Assembly (NCBI RefSeq): GCF_000972385.1
Contig: NZ_JXTE01000003.1
Span: 148,764 to 212,763 of the forward strand
Length of the DNA: 64,000 nucleotides
Direction of reading: 5' to 3'
DNA from: Streptomyces sp. WM6386
GTDB taxonomy: Bacteria > Actinomycetota > Actinomycetes > Streptomycetales > Streptomycetaceae
The notes beneath the pieces were generated by a model. It made no database searches and had not been told where the DNA came from. It saw only the letters and a list, made by a program, of their open reading frames with translations. Each line of letters starts with the position of its first letter. Within the stretch, counting starts at the first letter, position 1. Positions 49,257-57,715 of this stretch are shown here, piece by piece. A program made the translations under genes and the position numbers.

Positions 49257-50389
49257 ACGAGGGGCCGCGGCTGCGTCAACTCGTCGTAGACACTGAGCAC
49301 TTGGGCGACGGTCTCGTCCTCGGACGGCCAGGTGGCAGCCTGGCGTACGCCCTTCGCCCGCAGCTCCTCGCACCGCTCGGGATCGCCGAGAAGGCGTACG
49401 ACGGTGTCGGCGAGGGCCTCCGCGTCGCCGTACGGCACGAGTTCGGCGGCGTCGCCCACGAGCTCGGGCATGCTGCCGACGTCGGTCGCGACGAGCGGCA
49501 CGCGCGCGTGGAGGGCCTCCTGGGCGAGGACGGAACGGGACTCCCAACTGCTCGACAGCAGCGCCAGATCGGCGGCCGCGAGCAGCTCGGTCACGTCGTC
49601 GCGCCGCCCGAGGAGCCGCACCGGCAGCCCTTCGTCCTCGATCCGGCGCTGCAACTCCGCGCGCAGCGGCCCCTCCCCCGCGATCACGACGAGCGGCACG
49701 GGGTCGAGCTCCCGCCACGCGCGCGAGGCGTCCAGCAGGGTGTCGTACCCCCGATGGCTGTCGAGGGAGCCGACGGCCATCAGCAACGGGCGCCCGGTGG
49801 CGCCGAGTTCGGCCCGCACCTTGGGCCGCGGCCGATCGGGGTCCTCGAGCCGCACGGACTTGCGGACCCCGGGCAGTGCGACGGCGGCGAGCCGCGCGTC
49901 CCGCGCACCCGTCGCCCGCGCCCGGTCGACCAGCGTCGAACTGGCCCCGAGGACCACGGAGGCGGCCTTCACGACCCGCCGCTCCAGCAGTCGCACCAGA
50001 TGGGCCCGCGCGCCCTCGGCATGTGCCCGGTCGTGCCATGTGACGACGAGCGGAGTCCGCCGCCCGCTGAGCGCGAGCACCGCGCGGAACGAGGCGTGCA
50101 GCCCGTGTGCGTGGACGAGGTCGGCGTCCGCGCAGGCAGCCCGCAACGCGGCGACGGCCCCCGGGTCGCTGCTGCGCGGCACGTGCACATGTTCGGCGCC
50201 GGCACCGCTGAAGTCGTAGGTGCGATCGGCGTCGACAGGGGCGCATACGGTCACCCGCACGCCCCTCGCGGCCAGCCCGGAGGCCAGGGACCGCACATGC
50301 GCGCTGCTGCGGGCGTTGCCACCGCCGAGCACCTGAACGGTGCGCAGCGGCGACTGGCCGTGCGGTGAGTGGCTGCTCACGGGGGTCAC
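49253..50389 (-). CDS. Glycosyltransferase family 4 (GT-B fold)
   Basis: About 378 residues. N-terminal Rossmann domain with VQVLGGGNARSSAHVRSLAS and VHAHGLHASFRAV, and a C-terminal GT4 domain with LMAVGSLDSHRGYDTLLDA, VVIAGEGPL and SSSWESRSVLAQEAL holding the EX7E motif. Probably transfers a sugar to a lipid or envelope glycan. GTG at 50389 after AGGAG; another GTG three codons later. It may work with the MraY/WecA-like protein next to it. Confidence 0.85.
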   Translation of the reverse strand: MTPVSSHSPHGQSPLRTVQVLGGGNARSSAHVRSLASGLAARGVRVTVCAPVDADRTYDFSGAGAEHVHVPRSSDPGAVAALRAACADADLVHAHGLHASFRAVLALSGRRTPLVVTWHDRAHAEGARAHLVRLLERRVVKAASVVLGASSTLVDRARATGARDARLAAVALPGVRKSVRLEDPDRPRPKVRAELGATGRPLLMAVGSLDSHRGYDTLLDASRAWRELDPVPLVVIAGEGPLRAELQRRIEDEGLPVRLLGRRDDVTELLAAADLALLSSSWESRSVLAQEALHARVPLVATDVGSMPELVGDAAELVPYGDAEALADTVVRLLGDPERCEELRAKGVRQAATWPSEDETVAQVLSVYDELTQPRPLV

Positions 50390-50611
50390 GTGGCCGGGGC
50401 TCCTGGTTCGGGTCGGGCGGTCACGAGGAAACGTACAGAAGGTGTCGAGCGGAGGGGTGTACCGCGCGCTTCCTACGCGTACTGCGTTCTGGGCCAAGGA
50501 TGCCAGCACGTACGGGTGTTCCGGGAACGCCGGGAGTGTGGGGGTTCTGGGAGGAGAGGGAGTGGGTCACTCACACGGGTGAGAAACGGGGCGTTTTCGG
50601 AGCGAGCGAGG

Positions 50612-51376
50612 TCACTCGGGGAGCCCGAGCGGCAGCGATCGCGCGACCTCACTGACTCTGTCCCCGTACACGGCAGCGGCCACGACAGCGGCGGCATGGG
50701 CGACCAGACCCGCCCGCCCGTTGCCCGCCACCACAGCGGCGCCCAGAGCCGCGCCCAGCGCGTGCGCCCCTGTGTCGCCGATCATCGTGCGCTCACCGAG
50801 ATCCTCCGGCAGCACGGCAGCGGCGGCTCCCACGACCGCGGCGGCCAACTCTCCCCCGGGCCCCTTGCGCAGCATCCCCGGCACCCCGAACGCGACCACC
50901 GAACCGGCCGCCCGCCCCGGCCGCACATCCACGAGGTTGACGAAGTGCGCGGCCCCGGCGATGACCACCCCCGCCAGTACCTTGTCGACGGCCCGCTCCT
51001 TGAGGAACGCCCCCGCGACGAGCCCGGCGGCCGAGATGCCGAACAACTTGACGACGCCGCTGGTGACTTCGCCTTCCCGCAACGCGGAGAGATGCGCACG
51101 GAAGCCACGGCGCGGGTCGTCGGCACCGGCCACATCGTCGTACGCCCCACAGACCCCGGCGGCAGCCACGGCGAGCCCGGCGGCGGGGTGGACGCGAGCG
51201 GCGACGAGCGCGGCGCCCGCCGCGGAGGCGGGGCCGGCGTACAGCTCGACGGGGCGCCCGGCGTAGTTCTTCCGCTCCCAACGGTCACGTCCGCCAGGAG
51301 CCTGGGCCCGCAGGGCGCCGACGGCGGCGCGGGTGAGGACGGCGGCGAGAGCGAGGGAGACGGGGCGGCTGGTCAT
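50612..51376 (-). CDS. MraY/WecA-superfamily-like membrane protein
   Basis: 254 residues, about eight hydrophobic helices. Reduced versions of PNPT motifs are visible: RKNYAGRPVELYAGPA, VCGAYDDVAG, HFVNLVDVRPGRAAGS and MIGDTGAHALGAALGA. This suggests a polyprenyl-phosphate phosphosugar transferase-like fold, but it is short and some catalytic aspartates may be missing. The 222 bases before it (50390-50611) contain no gene. It is transcribed away from recN's downstream side in the same direction. Confidence 0.7.
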   Translation of the reverse strand: MTSRPVSLALAAVLTRAAVGALRAQAPGGRDRWERKNYAGRPVELYAGPASAAGAALVAARVHPAAGLAVAAAGVCGAYDDVAGADDPRRGFRAHLSALREGEVTSGVVKLFGISAAGLVAGAFLKERAVDKVLAGVVIAGAAHFVNLVDVRPGRAAGSVVAFGVPGMLRKGPGGELAAAVVGAAAAVLPEDLGERTMIGDTGAHALGAALGAAVVAGNGRAGLVAHAAAVVAAAVYGDRVSEVARSLPLGLPE

Positions 51377-51459
51377 CCGGCCACCCTAGTCCGCACGTCC
51401 CTTGAAGGGCCCTGTGCGCGAAACGCCCTGCGCGTGAGGAGCCCTCTGCGCAAAGAGCC

Positions 51460-53190
51460 CTACGCGTCCGCCCGAGCCGCCTCCAGCAACTCCTCCGCAT
51501 GCGCCCGCGCGGTCTCCGAGTCCTCCTGTCCGGCGAGCATCCGGGACAACTCCCGTACCCGCTCCTCGCCTTCGAGGACCTTCACACCGGAGCGCGTGAC
51601 AGAACCGTCGTTGGTCTTCTCGACCAGCAACTGCCGGTCGGCGAAGGCGGCCACCTGCGGCAGATGCGTCACGACCACGACCTGCGCGGACTTCGCCAGC
51701 TTGGCGAGCCGTCGCCCGATCTCGACCGCGGCCTTGCCACCGACGCCGGCGTCGACCTCGTCGAAGAGATAGGTAGGCACAGGATCCGTCCCCGCGAACA
51801 CGACCTCGACGGCGAGCATCACGCGGGAGAGCTCACCACCGGACGCGCCCTTGGCGATGGGCCGCGGCGGCGCCCCGGGATGCGGAGCGAGCAGCAGCTC
51901 GACCTCGTCGACACCGGACGGCCCGTACGCGACGGCTCGCCCGCCGACCTCGACACCCTCCGGATCCTCGGTCTGCCGGATGTCGAAGGACACGCGCGCG
52001 TGCGGCATCGCGAGCGAGGCCAGCTCCGCGGTCACGGCGGCGGCGAACCGCGAGGCCGCCTCCGAACGCGCATCCGTCAACGCCTGCGCCAGCCCGCCCA
52101 GTTCCGCCCGCAGCGCGTCCCGCTCGGCGGTCAGCTCGTCGATCCGCTCGTCGTCGCCGTCGAGTTCGGTGAGCCGCGCGGCCCCCTGCTCGGACCAGGC
52201 CAGCACCGCGGCGACATCCTCGCCGTACTTCCGCGTGAGCGCCGTGAGGGCCGCCCGCCGCTCCTCGACGGCCGCCAGCCGCAGCGGATCGGCGTCGAGG
52301 TCGTCGGCGTACCCCGCCAGCTCCCCCGCGACATCGCCCAGCAGGATCCCGATCTCCCCGATCCGGTCGGCGAGCGCGGCCAGCGCCGGGTCGTGCGACC
52401 GTACGGCCTCCAGGGCCCGCTGAGCGCCCGCGACGAGCGTGGCGGCGTCGATGCCCTCGGGGTCCTCGGGATTCCCGGCGAGAGCGGCGTGCGCGACCGT
52501 GGCGGCGGACGACAGAGCCTCCGCGTGCCCGAGCCGCTCGGCCTCCTCCGCCAGTTCGACGTCCTCCCCGGCACGCGGCTCGACGCCGGCGATCTCGTCG
52601 AGGCCGTAGCGCAGCATGTCGGCCTCCTGGGCCCGCTCACGCGCACGCGTGGTGATCTCGTCGAGCTCCACGGCCACGGCCCGCAGCCGCCGATAGGCCT
52701 CGGTGTACTTGGCCAGCGGCACGGCGACGGCGTCCCCGGCGTACCGGTCGAGCGCCTGCCGCTGCCGGGACAGCTTCAACAGCCCCTGCTGATCCGTCTG
52801 CCCGTGCACCGCCACCAGCTCATCGGCGAGCTCGGCCAGCACGCCGACGGGCACGCTCCGCCCACCCACATGCGCCCGGGACCGCCCCTCGGCGGAAACG
52901 GTACGGCTGATGAGCAGCGCCCCGTCATCGAGCTCGGCCCCGGCCTCCTCGGCCCGCACCACGACCGCGGAGCCCGCGGGAACGCTGATCCGCCCCTCCA
53001 CGACCGCCTTCTCGGCCCCGATCCGCACGAGCGCCGGGTCCGCCCGCCCACCGAGCAGCAGCCCCAGGCTGGTGACCACCATGGTCTTGCCCGCACCCGT
53101 CTCACCCGTGACAGCGGTGAACCCGGGCGACAGCTCGACGACGGCGTCGTCGATGACTCCGAGCGACCGTATCCGCATCTCTTCCAGCAC
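51460..53190 (-). CDS. recN: DNA repair protein RecN
   Basis: About 576 residues, an SMC-like ATPase for double-strand-break repair. N-terminal P-loop FTAVTGETGAGKTMVVTSLG, coiled-coil middle, C-terminal ABC signature (AKGASGGELSRVMLAVEVVF) and Walker B YLFDEVDAGVGG. GTG at 53190 (VLEEMRIRSLGVID) has AAGG upstream; ATG at 53178 is also possible. The open frame further upstream crosses the intergenic repeat and was excluded. Confidence 0.96.
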   Translation of the reverse strand: MLEEMRIRSLGVIDDAVVELSPGFTAVTGETGAGKTMVVTSLGLLLGGRADPALVRIGAEKAVVEGRISVPAGSAVVVRAEEAGAELDDGALLISRTVSAEGRSRAHVGGRSVPVGVLAELADELVAVHGQTDQQGLLKLSRQRQALDRYAGDAVAVPLAKYTEAYRRLRAVAVELDEITTRARERAQEADMLRYGLDEIAGVEPRAGEDVELAEEAERLGHAEALSSAATVAHAALAGNPEDPEGIDAATLVAGAQRALEAVRSHDPALAALADRIGEIGILLGDVAGELAGYADDLDADPLRLAAVEERRAALTALTRKYGEDVAAVLAWSEQGAARLTELDGDDERIDELTAERDALRAELGGLAQALTDARSEAASRFAAAVTAELASLAMPHARVSFDIRQTEDPEGVEVGGRAVAYGPSGVDEVELLLAPHPGAPPRPIAKGASGGELSRVMLAVEVVFAGTDPVPTYLFDEVDAGVGGKAAVEIGRRLAKLAKSAQVVVVTHLPQVAAFADRQLLVEKTNDGSVTRSGVKVLEGEERVRELSRMLAGQEDSETARAHAEELLEAARADA

Positions 53191-53253
53191 GGTGAAGACC
53201 TTACGAGGTAAGGGCAGCCAAGTGCGAGGCACCCTGTCACCCGGGGGAGGGAA

Positions 53254-53313
53254 GCGCCCCGAAGGGGCGCGGGGAACTGCGCGAGCAACCACAATCCACC
53301 CGCACCCGCCGAC
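53254..53313 (+). repeat. Dispersed intergenic repeat, family A copy 3
   Basis: Begins with the perfect palindrome GCGCCCCGAAGGGGCGC, continues GGGGAACTGCGCGA and ends in a CCGCACCCGCC-type run. It fills the 148-base gap between nadK and recN, both on the minus strand, where it may terminate transcription from nadK. Confidence 0.75.
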
Positions 53314-53338
53314 GCTCCCCGAACGCCCCCACAGATGG

Positions 53339-54244
53339 CTAGTGAGGCGCCCCCCGCCACCCGGAGACGGGCAACGCAAACTTGGCCACCAGCCGGTCAG
53401 TGAACGAAGCGTGGTGCAGCCGAGCCAACCGCACCGGCACAGCCCCCCGCCGCACCTCGACCCTGGCCCCGGGCGGCAGCTCAACGGTCCGCCGCCCGTC
53501 ACACCAGAGAACCCCCGGCGGAATGTGTGGCAGAACCTCCACAGCCAACACAGAATCCGGCGACGTCACCAACGGCTTCGCGAACAGCGCATGCGCACTG
53601 ATCGGCACCATCAGCAACGCCTCCACCTCGGGCCACACCACAGGCCCACCGGCAGAGAAGGCATAGGCGGTGGACCCGGTCGGGGTGGACAACACGATCC
53701 CGTCACACCCGAACCCCGTCACAGGGCGCCCATCGATCTCCAGCACCACTTCCAACAGCTTCTCGGCGCCGGCCTTCTGCACCGCCGCCTCGTTCAGCGC
53801 CCAGTCCGTGTGCACGATGTCCCCGTTGCTGTGCACGACGACATCGACGGTCATCCGCTCCTCGACCTCGTACGCCTTCGTCACCACCCGGTCGACGACC
53901 TTGTCGAGATCATCCCGCTCGGCCTCGGCGAGGAACCCGACGCGCCCGAGGTTGACGCCCAGCATCGGCACCCCGGAAGCCCGAGCGAACTCGGCCCCCC
54001 GCAACAGCGTCCCGTCCCCACCCAGCACGATCAGCAGCTCGCACCCGTCAAGGCACAGCGGAGTCGCCTCCTTGACCAGCTCCACCTCGTCCGGCAACGG
54101 CAGATCGGCGGCCTCGTACTCCAGCACCCGTACGCCGATGCCCTCACGCAGCAGCCCCTTCACCACCAGCTCGGCGCTGCGAATGGCCGCGGGCCGGCCG
54201 GTGTGGGCGAGCAGGAAAACAGTACGAGCTCGGTTCTGTGTCAA
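53339..54244 (-). CDS. nadK: NAD kinase
   Basis: 301 residues. It phosphorylates NAD to NADP. The catalytic GGDGT motif is in LIVLGGDGTLLRGAEF, followed by GVNLGRVGFLAEAE and the conserved GSTAY-containing STPTGSTAYAFSAGGPVV. The start appears to be TTG at 54244, overlapping the tlyA stop (TTGA); no ATG or GTG lies near the N-terminus. TTG starts are rare here. Confidence 0.95.
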   Translation of the reverse strand: MTQNRARTVFLLAHTGRPAAIRSAELVVKGLLREGIGVRVLEYEAADLPLPDEVELVKEATPLCLDGCELLIVLGGDGTLLRGAEFARASGVPMLGVNLGRVGFLAEAERDDLDKVVDRVVTKAYEVEERMTVDVVVHSNGDIVHTDWALNEAAVQKAGAEKLLEVVLEIDGRPVTGFGCDGIVLSTPTGSTAYAFSAGGPVVWPEVEALLMVPISAHALFAKPLVTSPDSVLAVEVLPHIPPGVLWCDGRRTVELPPGARVEVRRGAVPVRLARLHHASFTDRLVAKFALPVSGWRGAPH

Positions 54245-55056
54245 CGGGGCCCCTCCGCCACTGCACGGTCAACGTCGGCCGGATCCAGGACAGGCGCCCC
54301 GGCACGCAGCCACAGAAAGTATTCGACATTGCCCGAGGGCCCGGGCAACGGACTTGCCGTGACGCCCTTCACCCCGAGCCCGAGTTCCCATGCCTTCTCG
54401 GCCACTCCACGCACGGCCTCCGCCCGCAGCTGCGGACTCCGTACGACTCCCCCACTGCCCAGCCGTTCCTTCCCCACCTCGAACTGCGGCTTGACCATCA
54501 TCACCAGATCGGCGTCCGGCTTCACGCACCGCGCCAGGGCGGGCAGCACCAGCCCGAGCGGAATGAAGGACAGATCCCCCACTACAAGATCCACGGGCTC
54601 CCCATCGATCGCTTCAAGCGTCAACTCGCGTACGTTCGTACGGTCCTTGACGGTGACGCGTTCATCGCTCCGAAGAGTCCACGCGAGTTGCCCGTACCCG
54701 ACGTCGACGGCGACGACGTGCGCGGCCCCCGACCGCAGCAGCACATCGGTGAACCCGCCGGTGGACGCACCGGCGTCCAGCGCCCGCCGCCCCTTGACGA
54801 CGAGCCCCCGCGGTACGAACGCCTGCAGCGCGCCCGCAAGCTTGTGCCCACCCCGGGACACATAACCGGGATCGCCGTCGTCGTCCGAGACCACGATCGC
54901 CGCCGCGGTCTCCACCTGCGTGGCCGCCTTGGTCGCGACGGTCTTGCCGACACTGACCCGCCCGGCGGCGATCAGCTGGCTGGCGTGCTCGCGCGAGCGC
55001 GCGAGCTTCCGCCGGACCAGCTCCGCGTCGAGACGTTGGCGTGCGACTCCTGCCAC
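54241..55056 (-). CDS. tlyA: TlyA-family rRNA 2'-O-methyltransferase/hemolysin-like
   Basis: About 271 residues. An N-terminal S4 RNA-binding domain (RLDAELVRRKLARSREHASQ) and an FtsJ-like methyltransferase (ALDAGASTGGFTDVLLRSGA) with VDVGYGQLAW. In Mycobacterium TlyA methylates 16S and 23S rRNA. GTG at 55056, after AGGAG and right after the stop of the small upstream gene, was chosen; ATG at 55080 is the alternative. Confidence 0.93.
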   Translation of the reverse strand: MAGVARQRLDAELVRRKLARSREHASQLIAAGRVSVGKTVATKAATQVETAAAIVVSDDDGDPGYVSRGGHKLAGALQAFVPRGLVVKGRRALDAGASTGGFTDVLLRSGAAHVVAVDVGYGQLAWTLRSDERVTVKDRTNVRELTLEAIDGEPVDLVVGDLSFIPLGLVLPALARCVKPDADLVMMVKPQFEVGKERLGSGGVVRSPQLRAEAVRGVAEKAWELGLGVKGVTASPLPGPSGNVEYFLWLRAGAPVLDPADVDRAVAEGPR

Positions 55057-55063
55057 GTTCGGT

Positions 55064-55369
55064 TCAGCTCCTATTGCCATACGAGGGTGAAGGCGCCCTC
55101 TGCTCATACGACGATGGGGGCGCCGGAGGTCCCGGGCGGACGTCGAGCGCGGTGAGCGCGTCGCGCAGCCCCCGGTGTACATCCTCGTACACCTCGACGT
55201 GTCCGTCGGTGGCGAGGTGGTCGGCGTCGCCGAGCCGCTCCAGGTGGGCGTCCACCTCGGCGTTGCCGGTGGGGGTGCGGGAGACGTCCAGCGGGGCCGG
55301 GGCGGCGGGTCCGGGCTCCGGCGCCACCGCCTCCTCGAGGGTCTGCGTCTCCGGTGCTGCGTCGCTCAT
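55064..55369 (-). CDS. Small conserved hypothetical upstream of tlyA
   Basis: 101 residues. A Pro/Ala/Glu-rich N-terminus, a helical middle (GNAEVDAHLERLGDADHLAT, VEVYEDVHRGLRDALTALD), and a Pro/Ser/Tyr-rich end. No domain recognised. It ends 7 bases before the tlyA start and probably heads the tlyA-nadK-recN unit. ATG start. Confidence 0.75.
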   Translation of the reverse strand: MSDAAPETQTLEEAVAPEPGPAAPAPLDVSRTPTGNAEVDAHLERLGDADHLATDGHVEVYEDVHRGLRDALTALDVRPGPPAPPSSYEQRAPSPSYGNRS

Positions 55370-55411
55370 GCCCAGACGCTACCCCGAAGGGCTGGGGTAC
55401 CGTCGATCTCG

Positions 55412-55759
55412 ATGGCCACGATCGAGGAGTGCCGCGCCGCACTCGAAAAGCTCTCCGACACCATGCAGCGCACCGAGGGGGACGTCCGCACGGCGGCGAC
55501 CATGGACCGCTCGGTCAGCTGCCGGATCACCGACCTCGACACCACCTTCGTCGGCCGGATGACGGGCGGCCGGATCGTGGTGCACGACACGGTCCAGGGC
55601 CCTCCTCCCGAGAAGGCCCAGATCAGACTGACCATGAAGGGCGACGATCTGGTGGCCCTGGTCGACGGCGAGCTGAACTTCGCCAAGGCCTGGGGCTCGG
55701 GCCGGGTCAAGCTGGAGGCAGGCCTGCGCGACCTGCTCCAGCTGAGGAAACTCCTGTAG
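55412..55759 (+). CDS. SCP2 sterol-binding domain protein
   Basis: About 115 residues forming one SCP2-type lipid-binding domain: RSVSCRITDLDTTFVGRMTG, IRLTMKGDDLVALVDGELNF and AKAWGSGRVKLEAGLRDLLQ. It probably binds a hydrophobic ligand. ATG start. Convergent with the siderophore ATPase gene, one base apart; divergent from the small tlyA-linked gene. Confidence 0.88.
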   Translation: MATIEECRAALEKLSDTMQRTEGDVRTAATMDRSVSCRITDLDTTFVGRMTGGRIVVHDTVQGPPPEKAQIRLTMKGDDLVALVDGELNFAKAWGSGRVKLEAGLRDLLQLRKLL

Positions 55760-55760
55760 C

Positions 55761-56600
55761 TCAGGAGACCTCGGCGGCGGCCGCCTTCCGCACGTCCGTC
55801 TTCCTGTCCTCCACCCGCGCCTTCCGCGCCGCCGGCACCACGAGCGGCGTCCCCGTCTCCGGGTCGGCGATGACCTGGCAGCGCAGCCCGAAGACCGCCT
55901 CGACCAGCTCGGCCGTGACGATGTCGTTCGGCGCCCCCTCGGCGATGACGCTGCCCTCCTTCAGGGCGATCAGATGCGTGGCGTACCGGGCGGCGTGGTT
56001 GAGGTCGTGGAGAACGGCCACCAGCGTGCGGCCCTGCTCCTCGTGCAGCTCGGCACAGAGGTCGAGTACGTCGATCTGGTGCTGGATGTCCAGATAGGTG
56101 GTCGGCTCGTCCAGGAGCAGCAGCGGGGTCTGCTGGGCGAGCGCCATCGCGATCCACACACGCTGGCGCTGACCGCCGGACAGCTCGTCGACGTACCGGT
56201 CCGCAAGCTCGACGACACCGGTCTGCGCCATCGACTCCTGCACGACCCGCTCGTCCTCGGTCGACCACTGGCGCAGGATGCCCTGGTGCGGATAGCGCCC
56301 GCGCCCCACCAGGTCGGCGACGGAGATCCCGTCGGGCGCGATGGACGACTGCGGCAGCAGGCCCAGGGTCCGCGCGACCTTCTTCGCGGGCATCGACTGG
56401 ATGACCTGCCCGTCGAGCAGCACCCGCCCCTGGTTCGGCTTCAGCATCCGCGACAGCGCCCTCAGCAGCGTGGACTTGCCGCACGCGTTCGGGCCGACGA
56501 TCACGGTGAAGGAGTTGTCGGGGATCTCCACCGACAGCTGCTCGGCGATGACGCGCTGGTCGTAGGCGAGGGTGACGTTCTCGGCGGAGAGGCGGTTCAC
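55761..56600 (-). CDS. Iron-siderophore ABC transporter ATPase (FecE/FepC-type)
   Basis: About 279 residues. Walker A GPNACGKST, signature LSGGQRQR and Walker B LLLLDEPTTYLD, all canonical. GTG at 56600 follows AAGGAG at perfect spacing. An upstream ATG at 56681 overlaps the permease stop (ATGA) and would add 27 low-complexity residues; the choice is open. It powers uptake through the two permeases upstream. Confidence 0.92.
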   Translation of the reverse strand: MNRLSAENVTLAYDQRVIAEQLSVEIPDNSFTVIVGPNACGKSTLLRALSRMLKPNQGRVLLDGQVIQSMPAKKVARTLGLLPQSSIAPDGISVADLVGRGRYPHQGILRQWSTEDERVVQESMAQTGVVELADRYVDELSGGQRQRVWIAMALAQQTPLLLLDEPTTYLDIQHQIDVLDLCAELHEEQGRTLVAVLHDLNHAARYATHLIALKEGSVIAEGAPNDIVTAELVEAVFGLRCQVIADPETGTPLVVPAARKARVEDRKTDVRKAAAAEVS

Positions 56601-56677
56601 GGTGCTCCTTCGGGTGTTCTGGTTCGCCCGGGTGTTGTTGTTCGCCGAGCCGCTCCTGTCCGGCTTCCGCGAGCCGC

Positions 56678-57715
56678 TCATATCCGGCCCGCCTTCCGTT
56701 CGGTGACCAGCAGCCACAGCAGATAGACACCGCCGAGCACACCGGTGACCACGCCCACCGGCATCTGGTCGGCGCCGAAGACCTTCTGCGAGATCCAGTC
56801 GGCGCCGACCAGCAGGGCGGCGCCCATGCACAGCGAGGGCAGCAGGTTCGGTCCGGGCGAGCGGGTCAGGCGCCGGGCGAGCTGCGGCGCGGTGAGCGCC
56901 ACGAAGCTGACCGGACCGGCGGCGGCGGTCGCGGACGCGGTGAGCAGGACTGCGGCGATCATCAGCAGCCCCCGCACCCGCTCCACGCGCACACCGAGGG
57001 CGTTCGACACGTCGTCGCCCATCTCCATCATCCGCAGCCCGCGCGCGTTGGCGAGGACGAGCGGTACGAGGAGGGCGCACAGCCAGAGCAGCGGCCACAC
57101 CTGATCCCAGTCACGGCCGCTGAGCGAGCCGGTCATCCAGACCATCGCCCGGGCCGCGTCAACGATGTCGGACACGGTCAGCAGATAGCCGTTGACCGCC
57201 GTGAGGATCGCGGACACACCGATGCCGACCAGCACCAGCCGGTATCCGTGCACACCCTGCTTCCACGCGAGCAGATAGATGGAGAGCCCGGCCACCAGAC
57301 CGCCCACCAGCGCCCCGACGGTGACCTCGGCCGCGCTCCCGGAGAACAGCACGATCATCACGAGCGCACCGGCCGTCGCCCCCTGTCCCAGGCCGAGGAT
57401 GTCCGGGCTGCCCAGCGGGTTGCGGGACACGGCCTGGAACAGCGCGCCGCCGAGCCCGAGCGAGGCACCGACCAGCAGCCCGACGAGGACCCGGGGCAGC
57501 CGCAGCTCGTTGACGATGAACTCCTGGCCCGCGTTCCCGTTGCCGAGCAGCGTCTTGAGCACGTCGCCGGCCGGGATCGGGAAGTCGCCGGTGCCGATGA
57601 GCACGACACTCGCGGTGAGCGCGGCAGCCAGGAGCAGGAGTACGACGGTGAAGGCACGGACGTCGAGGCGGACCGACAGCCCGCCGGGCGTCCTGATGGC
57701 ACGGTTGGTCCTCAC
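56678..57715 (-). CDS. Iron-siderophore ABC transporter permease (FecD/FepG-type)
   Basis: About 345 residues, FecCD family, roughly nine to ten membrane helices. Motifs: LRLPRVLVGLLVGASLGLGG, QAVSRNPLGSPDILGLGQGA and GPVSFVALTAPQLARRLT. GTG at 57715 overlaps the upstream permease stop (GTGA). Forms a heterodimeric channel with the 57712-58755 protein. Confidence 0.93.
   Translation of the reverse strand: MRTNRAIRTPGGLSVRLDVRAFTVVLLLLAAALTASVVLIGTGDFPIPAGDVLKTLLGNGNAGQEFIVNELRLPRVLVGLLVGASLGLGGALFQAVSRNPLGSPDILGLGQGATAGALVMIVLFSGSAAEVTVGALVGGLVAGLSIYLLAWKQGVHGYRLVLVGIGVSAILTAVNGYLLTVSDIVDAARAMVWMTGSLSGRDWDQVWPLLWLCALLVPLVLANARGLRMMEMGDDVSNALGVRVERVRGLLMIAAVLLTASATAAAGPVSFVALTAPQLARRLTRSPGPNLLPSLCMGAALLVGADWISQKVFGADQMPVGVVTGVLGGVYLLWLLVTERKAGRI

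Noticed and set aside
47475..50246. A 923-residue open frame opposite PucR and in an alternate frame of the glycosyltransferase
   Set aside because: It spans two real genes of opposite strand and has random Arg/Gly-rich composition.
53191..53502. An N-terminal extension of RecN up to 53502
   Set aside because: The extra residues cross the intergenic repeat and nadK 3' end and do not match RecN; a proper start lies at 53190.
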